Positions 44,464-54,560 of a DNA stretch of 64,000 nucleotides are shown here, piece after piece. The stretch is from Anaspis maculata (lineage: Eukaryota; Arthropoda; Insecta; Coleoptera; Scraptiidae): contig OX421963.1 of the NCBI GenBank assembly GCA_949128115.1, forward strand, positions 92,451,602 to 92,515,601. The letters are read 5' to 3'. Every line of letters starts with the position of its first letter. Positions within the stretch are counted from its first letter, which is position 1. Position numbers and translations under genes: made by a program. The notes under the pieces are model-generated. The model was not told where the DNA came from. It did not search any database and worked only from the letters and a program-made list of their open reading frames with translations.

Positions 44464-45169
44464 TTGATAAACTAGGTTTTCTAAGTACATACTCATCACT
44501 GAAATCCGGTGCAGGAAACTCCCTGTAGGTGTGAAAAGGTCTTGTTTGTCCTGATTGACTGGATGGAAAGCGTCTTAAATCGAATCTCCTGTATATCACG
44601 TGGGTTCCACAAAATGGCGGTCAACTTTTCCAATATGACTTTTACTTTCTTCCTTAATTTTCCAGGAAAGACCCCTTCTGGGTGGTTTTTCCCAACCGTT
44701 TTTCCGCTGCTTGTTTTTCCACGTGGAAATTGAAGCGCACTCAGAACTAAAAGTTTTGGATGAATTAGATTTCAATTGTATGCGAAAGAGTTAGAAAACC
44801 TTACCAGAAGAAACTAGATGCGAGGTTTTAAGTTTTTGAATTTAAGTGTTGAAGATAACGTAGCGTCGACAAAATATATCCGCCTAAACTTGGCGTGGGA
44901 CTCAACCTAACACCGGTTCGGTTCTTTTTCTGATTTCCTTCCGCCAATTATATCCCAGAAAACCACTGGATGGGTACTATTTCCCAATCTTGGCTGGAGG
45001 AAAACGCCGAGCGTGGCTATCGGTTCCGCTGCCGTTATCTATATGCCCTTTTTCTTCCTACTTTCTTCTGTTCGCACAAAACCTCGGACTTGCGATAAGC
45101 GTTATAATTTAATATTAAGGTGTTTACTTATTTCAAATTTATTTTTGAACAATTATTTTTGTGAAGCAA
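44464..45169. other. No gene recognised
   Basis: Open frame 44509-44733 has no motif. Sequence is ordinary in composition and ends where Gypsy coding sequence begins abruptly. Confidence 0.4.
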
Positions 45170-47206
45170 AAACTAATTGTTACACTTCGTCGGAATGGCG
45201 AGCTGGTACAGAAAGTTTGTCACAAATTTCTCGTCAACCATCGGACCTTTGACAAGACTGACGCACAAAAATGTTCCGTTTGCGTGGACAGCAAATTGCG
45301 AAGAAGCCTTCAATTCCATCAAGAACGCTCTGGTGTCGGCGCCAATCCTCACTTGTCCAGACTTTTCCAAACCATTTGTATCGCAAACGGACGCTTCAGC
45401 TTTTGGTCTTGGAGCAGTTTCGATACGAAATTTCAAGGAAGGTGGAAAGGTCATCTGTTTTCTGTCACGATCGTTGTCCAAACAGGAGCGTAACTTCTCA
45501 ACGACCGAAAGGGAATGTTTGGCGGTAATCTGGAGTGTTGAGAAACTCCGTCAGTACCTCGAGGGGACATCGTTTACGATCATTACCGATCATTCATCGC
45601 TGACTTGGCTGGATAAGTTGAAAGATCCAGCGGGTCGATTGGCACGATGGGCATCACGTCCGCAGCCATACGATCATCGGATCGTGCACAGAAAAGGTAA
45701 GGAGCACGTGGTACCTGATTCCCTGTCCAGAAGTGTGCCGGTATCTATGGAGGTGGTTGATGTGGCTCCGTCCGTCGGTGATGATGGTCTCTTCGCCAAC
45801 ACTTCAGATCGGTGGTACCTCGGGATGATTGAGACGATTACCGCTAGACCAGACAAGTTTCCTCAGTGGCGTGTGAATAACAACATGGTCTATAAATACG
45901 TGAAATGTGTCCTTCCAGAACTGTCTCGAGTTTCTGACTACTGGAAAATTGCAGTGCCGAAGGATCACCGGAAAGCGGTAATGGAAAAACATCATGACGA
46001 TGTCACTGTCGGACATGTGGGTATCCATAAGACCTACTGGAAGATCCACAATGGATTTACTTGGCCAAAAATGATTGCTGATATCACCCGCTACGTCAAG
46101 TTTTGTCGAGTATGTGCCCAGCACAAGCTAGAGCAGAGGGCGGCAGCTGGTCTGATGGATACGAGGCCTAAGACTGACAGGCCATGGCAAATGATCAGTC
46201 TGGATTTCATGGGACCTTACCCTAGAAGCAAGGAGGACTACGTATATCTTTTATCCATATGTGACTATTAATTGTGACTATTTCAGCAAGTATGTCGTTC
46301 TGCATCCTCTGCGCACAGCTACGGCGACTGCCTTGTCTCAGTTCGGCGAGGATCAGATTTTCCGTGTGTATGGCGTGCCTCAGTATCTAATCTGTGACAA
46401 TGCAATGGGGTCCAGATGCGAAGCAAAGAGTTCCAGGCGTTATGTAAGCAGTACAACACCAAGCTTTCTCATACAGCAAACTACCATCCAAACGCTGACC
46501 CTGTTGAACGCTACAATCGGATTGTCAAAACTATGATGGCTTCGTATCTGAGAAAAGATCATCGAGATTGGGACGGAAACATATCTGCCATTTTTTGCGC
46601 CATTCGCACTTCGAAAAGTGAAACGACTAGCTTTGCTCCATTTTTCCGTCAATTTTGGACGAGAATACATCGCTGATGGCGATGATTACCGTCACCGTTT
46701 AGGGTTGGACGACCCTGGGGATGCTGTTTGCAGAGACAATGATGCTGAGACAAGGTTGGCCGGCTTCAAGAAAATGTTCGATATTGTCCAGAAGAAAATA
46801 TTGTCTGCTCAGGAGCAAAATAGAAAAGTCCATGATCTGCGTAGACGAAATGTCCAATTTCAAGTTGGCGATCTGGTCTGGCGGGAGAATGAGGTGTTGT
46901 CTGATGCAGTCAAGCACATGAACGCCAAACTGTGTCCAAAGTTTGTGGAACCTTTTACAGTTGCTCGGAAGGTGGGTGGTTGGACTTACGATTTGGTGGA
47001 CGAATCGGGAATAGCCTCTGGGATTTGGCACGTCCAAGATCTGAAGCCCTTCCATGAACCGTTAGATGATGAGCTGTGATCTGACTAGGCGTAATTTTAC
47101 ACTTCAAATTTTATTCTGCTAAGTCGCCGTGTAGTTCTTCGATGTCAGGTGCGCTTTCTGTTCTCCTAGGTGAAGTTTAAGCGCTTCTTCAAGTAGGGGA
47201 GGAGTG
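45170..47206 (+). mobile_element. 5'-truncated Ty3/Gypsy LTR retrotransposon, 3' half
   Basis: Starts abruptly inside the RT thumb and includes RNase H, integrase and the 3' non-coding segment. A purine-rich AGTAGGGGAGGAG (47193-47205) next to TGTCTTCAG is a plausible polypurine tract and start of a 3' LTR. The LTR end could not be located because a Penelope fragment begins within about 35 bp. Confidence 0.8.
45177..47079 (+). pseudogene. Gypsy pol fragment: RT end, RNase H, integrase; three frameshifts
   Basis: First block (45177-46271): RT thumb FVGMASWYRKF, RNase H with QTDASAFGLGAV, TTERECLAVIWSVEKLR and ITDHSSLTWL, ADSLSR-like VPDSLSR, integrase zinc finger HHDDVTVGH..CRVCAQH, and first catalytic Asp in SLDFMGPY. 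A 13-bp tandem duplication of TGTGACTATTAAT at 46259-46284 then shifts frame. The next frame gives DYFSKYVVLHPLRTATAT..YGVPQYLICDN (second Asp). Another shift near 46410 gives FQALCKQYNTKLSHTANYHPNADPVERYNR (catalytic Glu), and a third near 46630 leads to the carboxy end VGDLVWRENEVL..KLCPKFVEPF and IWHVQDLKPFHE, stop 47077-47079. Non-functional. Confidence 0.9.
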
Positions 47207-47239
47207 TCTTCAGTGACTTTCTCAGAAGAGCTCAGTATG

Positions 47240-47500
47240 CGTCAAGGGGATTCCCGGGTAACTTTTCGAAATCCTGTGAATTTGGGACGGTTATGTTTTC
47301 CTATGTAGGATGGTCTATCTGGAATTACCACACAATTTCCTTTATCTGCCTTGCAGATGACTATGTTCTCCTTTCCGAGGGATTTACAGAGCGGTTCCAG
47401 CTCGAAGATCATCATTCTTGTCTGATAAGGCAGCATCGCAAATTGTTCAAGAGGCTGTTTGCTTTGTGTAGAATAGGAAGCTGTTTGGAGGGTTGAACGT
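47240..47500 (-). pseudogene. Fragment of a second Penelope-like RT
   Basis: Minus strand encodes QPLEQFAMLPYQTRMM followed by ENIVICKADKGNCVVIPDR and PSYIGKHN. The KADKGN-VVI motif is the amino-terminal RT block shared by Penelope-like elements. The piece is about 80 codons with a stop at 47242-47244 and no RT fingers or palm. Its sequence is unrelated in detail to the 4-7 kb PLE, so it is another lineage. Confidence 0.65.
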
Positions 47501-48120
47501 ATCTTAGAGAATTCTCTATGTGAGCTGTGAGAACATCCTTGTTTTAATTACTTGGCGGGAGAGGAGGGTTGTATTTGAGGCTACAGTTCAGCAGAGGGAT
47601 CTGGGACGGAATGAAGGACCTCGACGTCAGATTCAGGGCTCTGCTGTGGAACTTGAAATTCGAAAAACTAGCACTGAGATTACGAGGTTCCTCACGGCGA
47701 GGACGCGATCGAGCGACACCAGGGTATTGAGTTTCTTCCTCATTCTCGACAAGGTGGACTTGCCACAGTTTCCACTGCGTCTTCTGTGTTGCTATCAAAA
47801 CTATCCCTAACTGCAGGATGAAGAGTCAACGACAATCCTTATGCAGTATCCAGAGGACAGTCATCGGTTGGTAACGCCTTTGAAACCAATATTTCATTAT
47901 ACCCCTCAGCCAAGCTCCCAAGGGCTCAATTAATTTGTGAGAGATTCAGCAAGTATTTATCTCAAGAGATTTGCTGAAGATGTAATAGCCAATGACGCCT
48001 AACCGCGGGGTCCTCAAAAAAATTTATCACGTTAATGATGATGATTTGACAATGGTAAACCTTCGAAATATCCAGATAACCAATCAGTAACCCATTATTA
48101 TTCGTCGAAAATTTGCACAC
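47501..48120. other. No gene recognised
   Basis: No supported frame. The strand has some protein-like minus and plus frames (47520-47810) without motifs; these could be remnants of the LTR element's flank. Confidence 0.35.
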
Positions 48121-48268
48121 CTAAGGGCTCGATACCAAGTTGCAGGCGCAAAGTTTGGGACGGCGTAGCTCGCCAAATACAGCGGTTTGATTGGTTGGTA
48201 TCCGCCGTTGCTATGGTAACCTGACTTACGATGGTCTCAGCCCCAACTTGGTATCGAGCCGTTAGTCA
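48121..48268. mobile_element. MITE-like hairpin with GGGCTCGATACCAAGTTG ends
   Basis: GGGCTCGATACCAAGTTG (48126-48143) pairs with CAACTTGGTATCGAGCC (48246-48262). The 148-bp unit has a CCAAT-type TGATTGGTTGG and a perfect RFX X-box in its middle, and no frame. The target duplication is unclear (TAA on the left, TTAG on the right). Confidence 0.65.
48207..48220 (+). promoter_or_regulatory. RFX X-box consensus match
   Basis: GTTGCTATGGTAAC fits the RFX consensus GTHNYYATRRNAAC at every position and is nearly self-complementary. It is preceded by a CCAAT-box core on the minus strand (ATTGG at 48190). It sits inside the hairpin element, with no adjacent gene seen. Confidence 0.45.
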
Positions 48269-50167
48269 GCAAGAACTGAGGAAAGAAAATCTATTTGGCA
48301 ATATGTTGGACATCGTGGCGAATCTGTGAAATGTGTCGGCTCATAGGAAAACTGCTTTGGGTCTTCCAGTTGTTGAGTCACGCGAGTCAGAACTCTGGAT
48401 TCTCCAACTGCTGTAGGAATGGTTGCCTCAGCCCTGTTTCGTGATTGGTCGGTCGTTTGTTGATGCTCCTTGTCCTTTGTGAAAAAAACCTGAGAAAACT
48501 TGTCTGTCTTCGAAAAAGATCAGAAATGTGGCTGCTAAAAAAGCTATTAAAAATGTGTGTTCTATCAACCGCAGGGTTCCGTCTTGGGACCTCTTCTTTC
48601 CTACCTACGTAGTTGTTCCTCCAGAAATGGTTCGCTCAAGACAGTTTGGTTACCTACCGGAATCTTCCCCATTTTTCTTTTATACGCTAACTTACTGAAA
48701 TGGTCGACTAAAATGGCGGAACCAAGACGATACAAATAGGTAAGTCAACCCAGTGTTGTGAAAATGAATGCCACCACTCAGTTTTCTGATCCATCGGTTG
48801 ACTGTCGCGATTATTTTCATAGGTCGCAAGGCAAGGGATGCAAACTATCTAGATCTACTGTCGAAGAAGATCAACAAAATTTCGACTAGAAAGGCGAAAT
48901 TAGGTGGACGATAGCGGATACATTCTGATCTTCTAATAGCTAAAGCTTCCATATTCAAGCTAACTGATCTGAATTGGACGATTAGCTATTCAGTAGGAAG
49001 CGACCCACTTATTTTTTTGAAAGAATCACGGCACAAAAATGCACATCCGTTCCGACGTTTTCATTGAAAAACATATGTTTTGAATGCTTAACGCTGCCAG
49101 AAACCCACGACATTTTCTCTCGCGCGCCGTATAGGATTAATTAGCCACCAAATTAGCTCTTTCTGTTGATGCTGCGATGTGTTGTGCTGTGTTGCTTCTC
49201 TGTAATGCCACGACTCGTCCTATCTTTCTGATGGAATTTTGTAATTCAACGACCAAAAATAAATAAATTAATGCCGCGACGCCAATTACCACCGACTTAA
49301 TTACAGACCGTATCGTGTTGCTCTGCACACCAGGTGAAAAAGCCGTTAATAACTCCATCGTCGACTTATCAAAACAGAAATTTTCGCCTCGCAGAGAAGT
49401 TTGTAACATTATCGCATTTCGCGGGACAACTCCCCGCACCCCACACGGCACGTTCAAGTAAAGAGATCTCACCGCACTTTGATGGAAGTTTTGAGAATGA
49501 AGTTTTAAGAAGAAATTAACTCTTGGTGGCGGTAGGGTGAAACGGCTTCGCAGGGTGGTGTTTGTATGAATTGAAGGCCATAATTTGGCTTCTCGGCGTG
49601 CTTTTGTGAATGTAATAAATAGGTAGGTGTACACCCGCTTTATTATTCCTCACATTGAAGGTAATAAGCGTTTTTCACTTGCACCTCTTGCTTTTCTGTT
49701 GCGGTGGTTATGTACGTTGCGCTCGCCCGGTATTTCAACTTATCCGAATTACCCGCGCATTTTGAAGTCAGTTATCAAAATTGAGAAACTTCCTATTCAT
49801 CAACCCAAAGTTATGAAGAGTTAGATTGATCTCTGCCGTGCAAAAGCCCCCTCCCCGAGCTCCTCCCCTTTTCTAGTAAAATATTGTGCAAATTCGATTC
49901 GATCGTCCAATTTTCAGTCCAAATACCTACTTGGTGGACAGAGTATAGGTAGGTACTTTTACTACTAAAGCCCAGTACCTATTTTCATCTCTGGTCAACT
50001 TCAATAACCGATAAGAAAATGCAATGGAAAGTATCGATGAAGGCGTTTAACCCTCGGTTTAACCTCATGTTCACCTCCGGCCAGAGTTAACCTGAAAAGG
50101 AAATGCTGAGCCTAAATGGATTGATTCCAAAGTAATCCCGCGCGTTCTGATGAAATAATTACATTAT
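48269..50167. other. No gene recognised
   Basis: Apparently low-copy sequence. A 165-residue minus-strand frame (49137-49634) ends in a hydrophobic segment (VVIGVAALIYLFLVV) followed by a charged tail, but has no start context, signal or family match. TAGGTAGGTAC words occur at 49620 and 49940. Confidence 0.35.
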
Positions 50168-51298
50168 ACAGGGTGTTTCAGTGACCTTGCATAATACTTC
50201 GGGAGGTGATTCCTCTCAAGAAAATAAGTCGAAAAGTAAGAGTAACATTTTTAGTCCAGTAAAATGAGGCGATTTTTAGGCCAAAGTTGGAACAAATTAG
50301 AGGCAGGATGAAAAAAATATGGCCATGTAGAGAATAAAAAACTGAGTAAGAAAAATCAAACTTTCATTTCCAGTCATCCCGGGAACCATGGAAAAAAAAA
50401 TGGAGAAAATGGAAAAACATACGCCGCGATCTTTCTTTTGAAACGGTGAGAGAACGGTGAGAGATGTGTAAAAACTGTCGGGGACAAAGTTGTAGGGAAT
50501 TTAATAATATACAAAAAAATCCCTGGAGGCATATGTCTAACTTCTTCGATTTAGCCGTTTATCGCAGTCAAAATTGCGCGCCGGTCTAGTGAAGTGGAAA
50601 AACTGTCCGCGTGACCTTCCTTCTTGGATGCTGTGAGAACGACAAGAGATATCAAAAAATAGTGAGCGACAAAGTTGTAGAAAATTGAACGCTCCACCAG
50701 AAAATCTTCAAGGCCAATTATTATCACTTCTAGTTCAGCCGTAAACCACGTTTGAAGTTGCGTGACAATCCTGTTGGTGAAGTGGTTCTTCTGGAAAACT
50801 TACAAAAACCCTAGACTCGATGAAAAAACTATGACAATGTAGAGGATGAAAAACTGGATCTAAAAAACCAAAGTTTCATTTCACACCATTTCGGGAGATC
50901 TAAGAAAAAAAAAAGAAAAAGTCGGAAAATAGCGAGTTGCACTCCCAGCTTCCTCATTGAATACTGAAATAAACGTAATAAATATGGAAAATCTGAACAA
51001 ACTAGCTTATGGAGGATTAAATCATCTATATAAAATGCCGTGATGACATGTATGCATCTTTGTCGACTTAGCTGCGGAGCGCTATCAAAGTTGGGGTACA
51101 TGACTAGTGACGCGTCGCATATGTGGTCAAACTGGCACGACGTTGCGGTCATTGTTCATATGATTATAAAACATGATTGAATGATTTGAAAAAAATTGCG
51201 TGCTTTGTTGAACGTCTGGTAACTATTGTTGGAAATGTAACTCCGCGGATGAACGCTTTGTTATGTATAAAGTTTCTTGTTTGGCAAAATTAAAGTCG

Positions 51299-51452
51299 TG
51301 AGTGTCACTGTACTATTTTTGTCATATTTTCATTCTAGAAATCTAGGACGAGAGACTAGGTTGCTGAGGAATTTCTGAATTTGTCTTTTCTAATGATATA
51401 ATTATTTATAGCATCGAAATAGTACGAAAATAGTATCGTGACACTCAGGCTT
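51299..51452. repeat. Small hairpin unit inside the palindrome loop
   Basis: GAGTGTCACTGTACTATTTT (51300-51319) pairs with AAAATAGTATCGTGACACTC (51433-51452). About 150 bp, non-coding; it may be a MITE nested in the loop. Confidence 0.65.
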
Positions 51453-51528
51453 GAAACTGGGAATGTACTCGTATTTTGTAGCACAATATGTATAATAATT
51501 GAAAAACGTGATTCACGTTAGATAATGA

Positions 51529-51849
51529 GATGTTTTTCAACTGATTTCTGATGAACAATCATCATTCAACAACAACAACTGTCCACCTGAACAATGGGGT
51601 TGGAAATTAAACATTTTTCTGTTGATGCCTATTAGAACCCAGGATAACGTAGCTCTCGAAAATCTGCTACGGCTGATTTCCTGCAGATGCTTGAAAAACT
51701 GCGAAAAGCTTTGTGGATGCAGAAAAGCTGACCTCAAGTGTACTAAGTTTTGCCACCACTGCCGTGGAACCACCTGTTCTCACGCTTCCTGCATTGTCGT
51801 TTCGGAAGACGATGATGATGACTACAATGATAATTCTAACAATAAGTAG
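51529..51849 (+). pseudogene. Carboxy-terminal fragment of a WGW/CXC cysteine-rich family protein
   Basis: Open from 51529 without a clear start to TAG at 51847-51849. It encodes CPPEQWGWKLN, an LLRLISCRCLKNC linker, and then CGCRKADLKC and CTKFCHHCRGTTC, followed by an acidic tail (SEDDDDDYND). The pattern CxC..C..CGCRKxxLxC..C..CxGxxC resembles a zinc-binding CXC (tesmin/TSO1-like) module and matches a many-copy, uncharacterised arthropod and cnidarian protein family ending in WGW-..-C-rich. Only the last 100 residues remain, and the stop codon lies 1 bp before the right arm of the palindrome starts. I infer a captured gene end; function unknown. Confidence 0.6.
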
Positions 51850-52806
51850 CTACCCAGACGTTGAACAAAGCACGCAATTTTTTCAAATCGTTCAATCATG
51901 TTTTATAATCAATTAAACAATGATCGCAACGTCGTGCCAGTTTCACCACATATGCGACGCGTCACGAGTCATGTACCCCAACTTTGATAGCGCTCCACAG
52001 CTAAGTCGACAAAGATGCATACATGACATCACGGGATTTTCTATAGATCATTTAATCTTCTACAAGCTAGTTTGTTCAGATTTTCCATATTCATCACGTT
52101 TATTTCAGTATTCAATGAGGAAGCTGCGAGTGCAAATCACTATTTTTCAAGTTTTTCTTTTTTTTTCTCAGGTTTTTCGAAACGGTGTGGAATGAAACTT
52201 TGTTTTTTGAGATCCAGTTTTTCATCCTCTACATTGTCATAGTTTTTTCATGGAGTCTAGGGTTTTTGTAAGTTTTCCAGAAGAACCACTTTATCAACAG
52301 GGTTGTCGCGCAACTTCAAACGTGGTTCACGGCTAAACTAGGAGAGATAATAATTTGGCTTGAAAAGTTTCTAGTGGAGTATTCAATTCTCTACAACTTT
52401 GTTGCTCACAATTTTTTGATATCTCTTGTCGTTCTCACAGCATCCAAGAAGGAAGGTCACGCGGACAGTTTTTCCACTTCACTAGACCGGCGCGCAACTT
52501 TGACTGCAATAAACGGCTAAACTAAAGAAGTTAGACATATGCCCCCAGGAACTTTTTTGTAGATTATTGAATTCCCTACAACTTTGTCCCTGACAGTTTT
52601 CACGCATGTCACCGTTCTCTCACTGTTTTGAAAGAAAGATCGCAGCGCATGTTTTTCTATCTTCTCCATTTTTTTTCCATGGTTCCCGGGATGACTGGAA
52701 ATGAACCTTTGGTTTTTCTTATTCAGTTTTCCATTCTCTTCATCGCCATATTTTTTTTCATCCTGCCCCTAATTTGTTCCAAGTTAAATCCTTATTTTAC
52801 TGGACT

Positions 52807-53245
52807 ATTCACCCTGAAATGCTTCCTAAGGGAGTTACAGCCCCTCAAAGGTACGAAGTTGAACAAAGTTTTTAATTATTTGCTGAAAAACCGTCAAAGG
52901 TAGGTAGGAACTTCAAATTTGGCATAGAGAAGTTTCTCCACAGTGCAAATGTACATGTAAAGTTCTAAACAAATCTAACCAGTGGCGGCGAAATTAGAGG
53001 GGATTGGGATTATGTTGAAAATTATTCATGACACGACCGTGTTTTTTCACTTTTACTTCAGAACGATGCATCCTAAGGAAAAAATGCAGGAGAAATAAAG
53101 GTTTTGGATTGAACAAATCTATCTAAAACATCAAATTTGAAGCTCTTCCCTTTGACAGTTTTTGAGCAAATAATTGAAAACTTTGTTGCATTTTGTACCT
53201 TTGAGGAGCTGTAACTCCCTCAGGGAGAACTTTAAGGAAGAATTT
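52807..53245. repeat. Nested palindrome in the right arm
   Basis: Segment 52811-52925 (GGGAGTTACAGCCCCTCAAAGGTAC..CAAATTTGG) pairs with 53125-53235 (CAAATTTGAAG..GTACCTTTGAGGAGCTGTAACTCC). The left arm of the large element jumps straight across this position, so it was inserted later. Its phrases recur in the fragment at 4730-5340. Confidence 0.75.
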
Positions 53246-53640
53246 TATTCTTTACTTTTCGACTTATTTTTTTGAGAGGAATCACCTTCCAAAGTATTAT
53301 GCAAGGTCACTGAAACACCCTGTATTACACCCATATTTCTCTCTACTGAAGCTTAGGTATTATTCCGTTATAAAAGTGGATAACTTGTCATTTATCTAAC
53401 TTGATGATTGCCAAGTAGAAGAATTTACTAGTGGGTAGTGTAAATCTTTACATAGTTGAGCTCGGTCGTCGAAATGAAATTTGTCCCCGGGAAAGAAACT
53501 GGGAGTGTTTATTTCCGCGGCACAACCACGTTCGCAAATTGAGTAATGGCCTGACAAAATTGAACTGACATAGGTAGGACACACACGTACCTGATGTCCA
53601 TACAAATGAATCCCCAACATCAGGCGACAAATTCGTCTAG

Positions 53641-53643
53641 GTG

Positions 53644-53691
<48 letters not shown>

Positions 53692-53704
53692 TGTGTGTGT
53701 GTGT
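53641..53704 (+). repeat. (GTGC)n / (GT)n microsatellite
   Basis: About eleven TGCG tetramers followed by five GT dimers. It abuts the end of dispersed repeat D copy C, suggesting it is the terminal tract of that element. Confidence 0.95.
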
Positions 53705-54560
53705 TCTTCCACGATAACTGCCGTAACGTTAACTGGATCGACTTGATATTTGGTATACAAACATGGTTGTTTCCTGAAAAGAGCCCATTAGTTTTTGGCT
53801 GTCATCTGTCAAACCCAACTGTCACTATCATCAAATGTCAGAAGCTATATCCCACGGAACTCAACTTGCAATATGTCATTTGAAAGCCCTTGAAAAACTG
53901 TATTCAGAACAGTTAGAAACATTGCCATATCTGTCATCTGTCAAATAATAAAAAATGTTAAAGTTCAAAACTTTACCTATTGATTATTCAAAATCTATTC
54001 GATGGATTGGAACCAGATTTGGCAGGAAGCAACACAACAAAAGAGTCAAATTGAGGCCGCAGTTGCAGTTTTTCACCATTCTCCAGTTTGGCGTAATGAA
54101 TTTTCAAAATTTCTCCTGGCCGTTGCCACTCAGGAGGGGCTCTCGCCGGTGTTTCGACCAGCACGACTCGCTTTTGTAGCAGGACTCCACTCAAAAATTT
54201 ATTCATGCTCGGGGATCGACTTTTTTTTAGAAATTTTAACTGATATCGAAAGTAGATTGTATTGAGCGTCGTGCAGGTCTATTTTCAAAGTTGACACGGT
54301 TTTGGTTTTCCGACTGTAATTTTTTCAAAATGAAATTTGCACATTCCGTGAATTTGAGAAAAACGCAATGCAAACTTCTACATGCGGTAGGCCCCACGAA
54401 ATATCAATTTTAGGTGCAGACATGCTGTGAATAAAAGTTGGAGAAAAGATTGAGCTAATTTTTGGAGGAAAAATTTCCGAAATCGGATCAACAGTTGCCG
54501 AGTTTTCCTCTCTGGAAAAACTGCAAATTTTCCAACTTTTTATTCCGTGAACAGATTTCT
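53705..54560 (-). repeat. Dispersed repeat family D, copy C (longest)
   Basis: Reverse complement matches copy A and copy B through all shared blocks: CCACGATAACT..GATCGACTTGA, the CAAATTTGG-..-CAATCCATCG region, the GAGAGCCCCTCCTGAGTGGCAACGG block, GGCCCCACGAAATAT..GCAGACATGCTG, and CTCTCTGGAAAAACTGCAAATT at the far end. It retains the middle segment absent from copy B, and it alone keeps the microsatellite tail. Confidence 0.75.

Larger units (their letters stand above)
50168..53327. mobile_element. 3.16-kb palindromic element with TACAGGGTG ends and a coding loop
   Basis: Ends are TACAGGGTGTTTCAGTGACC (from 50167) and GGTCACTGAAACACCCTGTA (to 53326), flanked by TTA on both sides. Left arm (to about 51215) and right arm (from about 51851) are reverse complements along nearly their full lengths, e.g. 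CCATGG-TTCCCGGGATGACTGGAAATGA, GACCGGCGCGCAA, AAACGTGGTT and the innermost CAGACGTTGAACAAAGCACGCAATTTTTTC. The right arm has an extra ~430 bp insert that is itself palindromic. The 630-bp loop contains a cysteine-rich coding fragment and a small hairpin. No transposase is recognisable. Confidence 0.85.

Noticed and set aside
49137..49634. 165-residue minus-strand frame with a membrane-like segment
   Set aside because: No start context, signal peptide, splice evidence or recognisable family; hydrophobic segments arise easily in AT-rich DNA.
51622..51849. Metallothionein-like small gene
   Set aside because: The cysteine pattern with CGCRK and the upstream WGW segment fits the end of a larger CXC-type family protein, and there is no start codon context or promoter.
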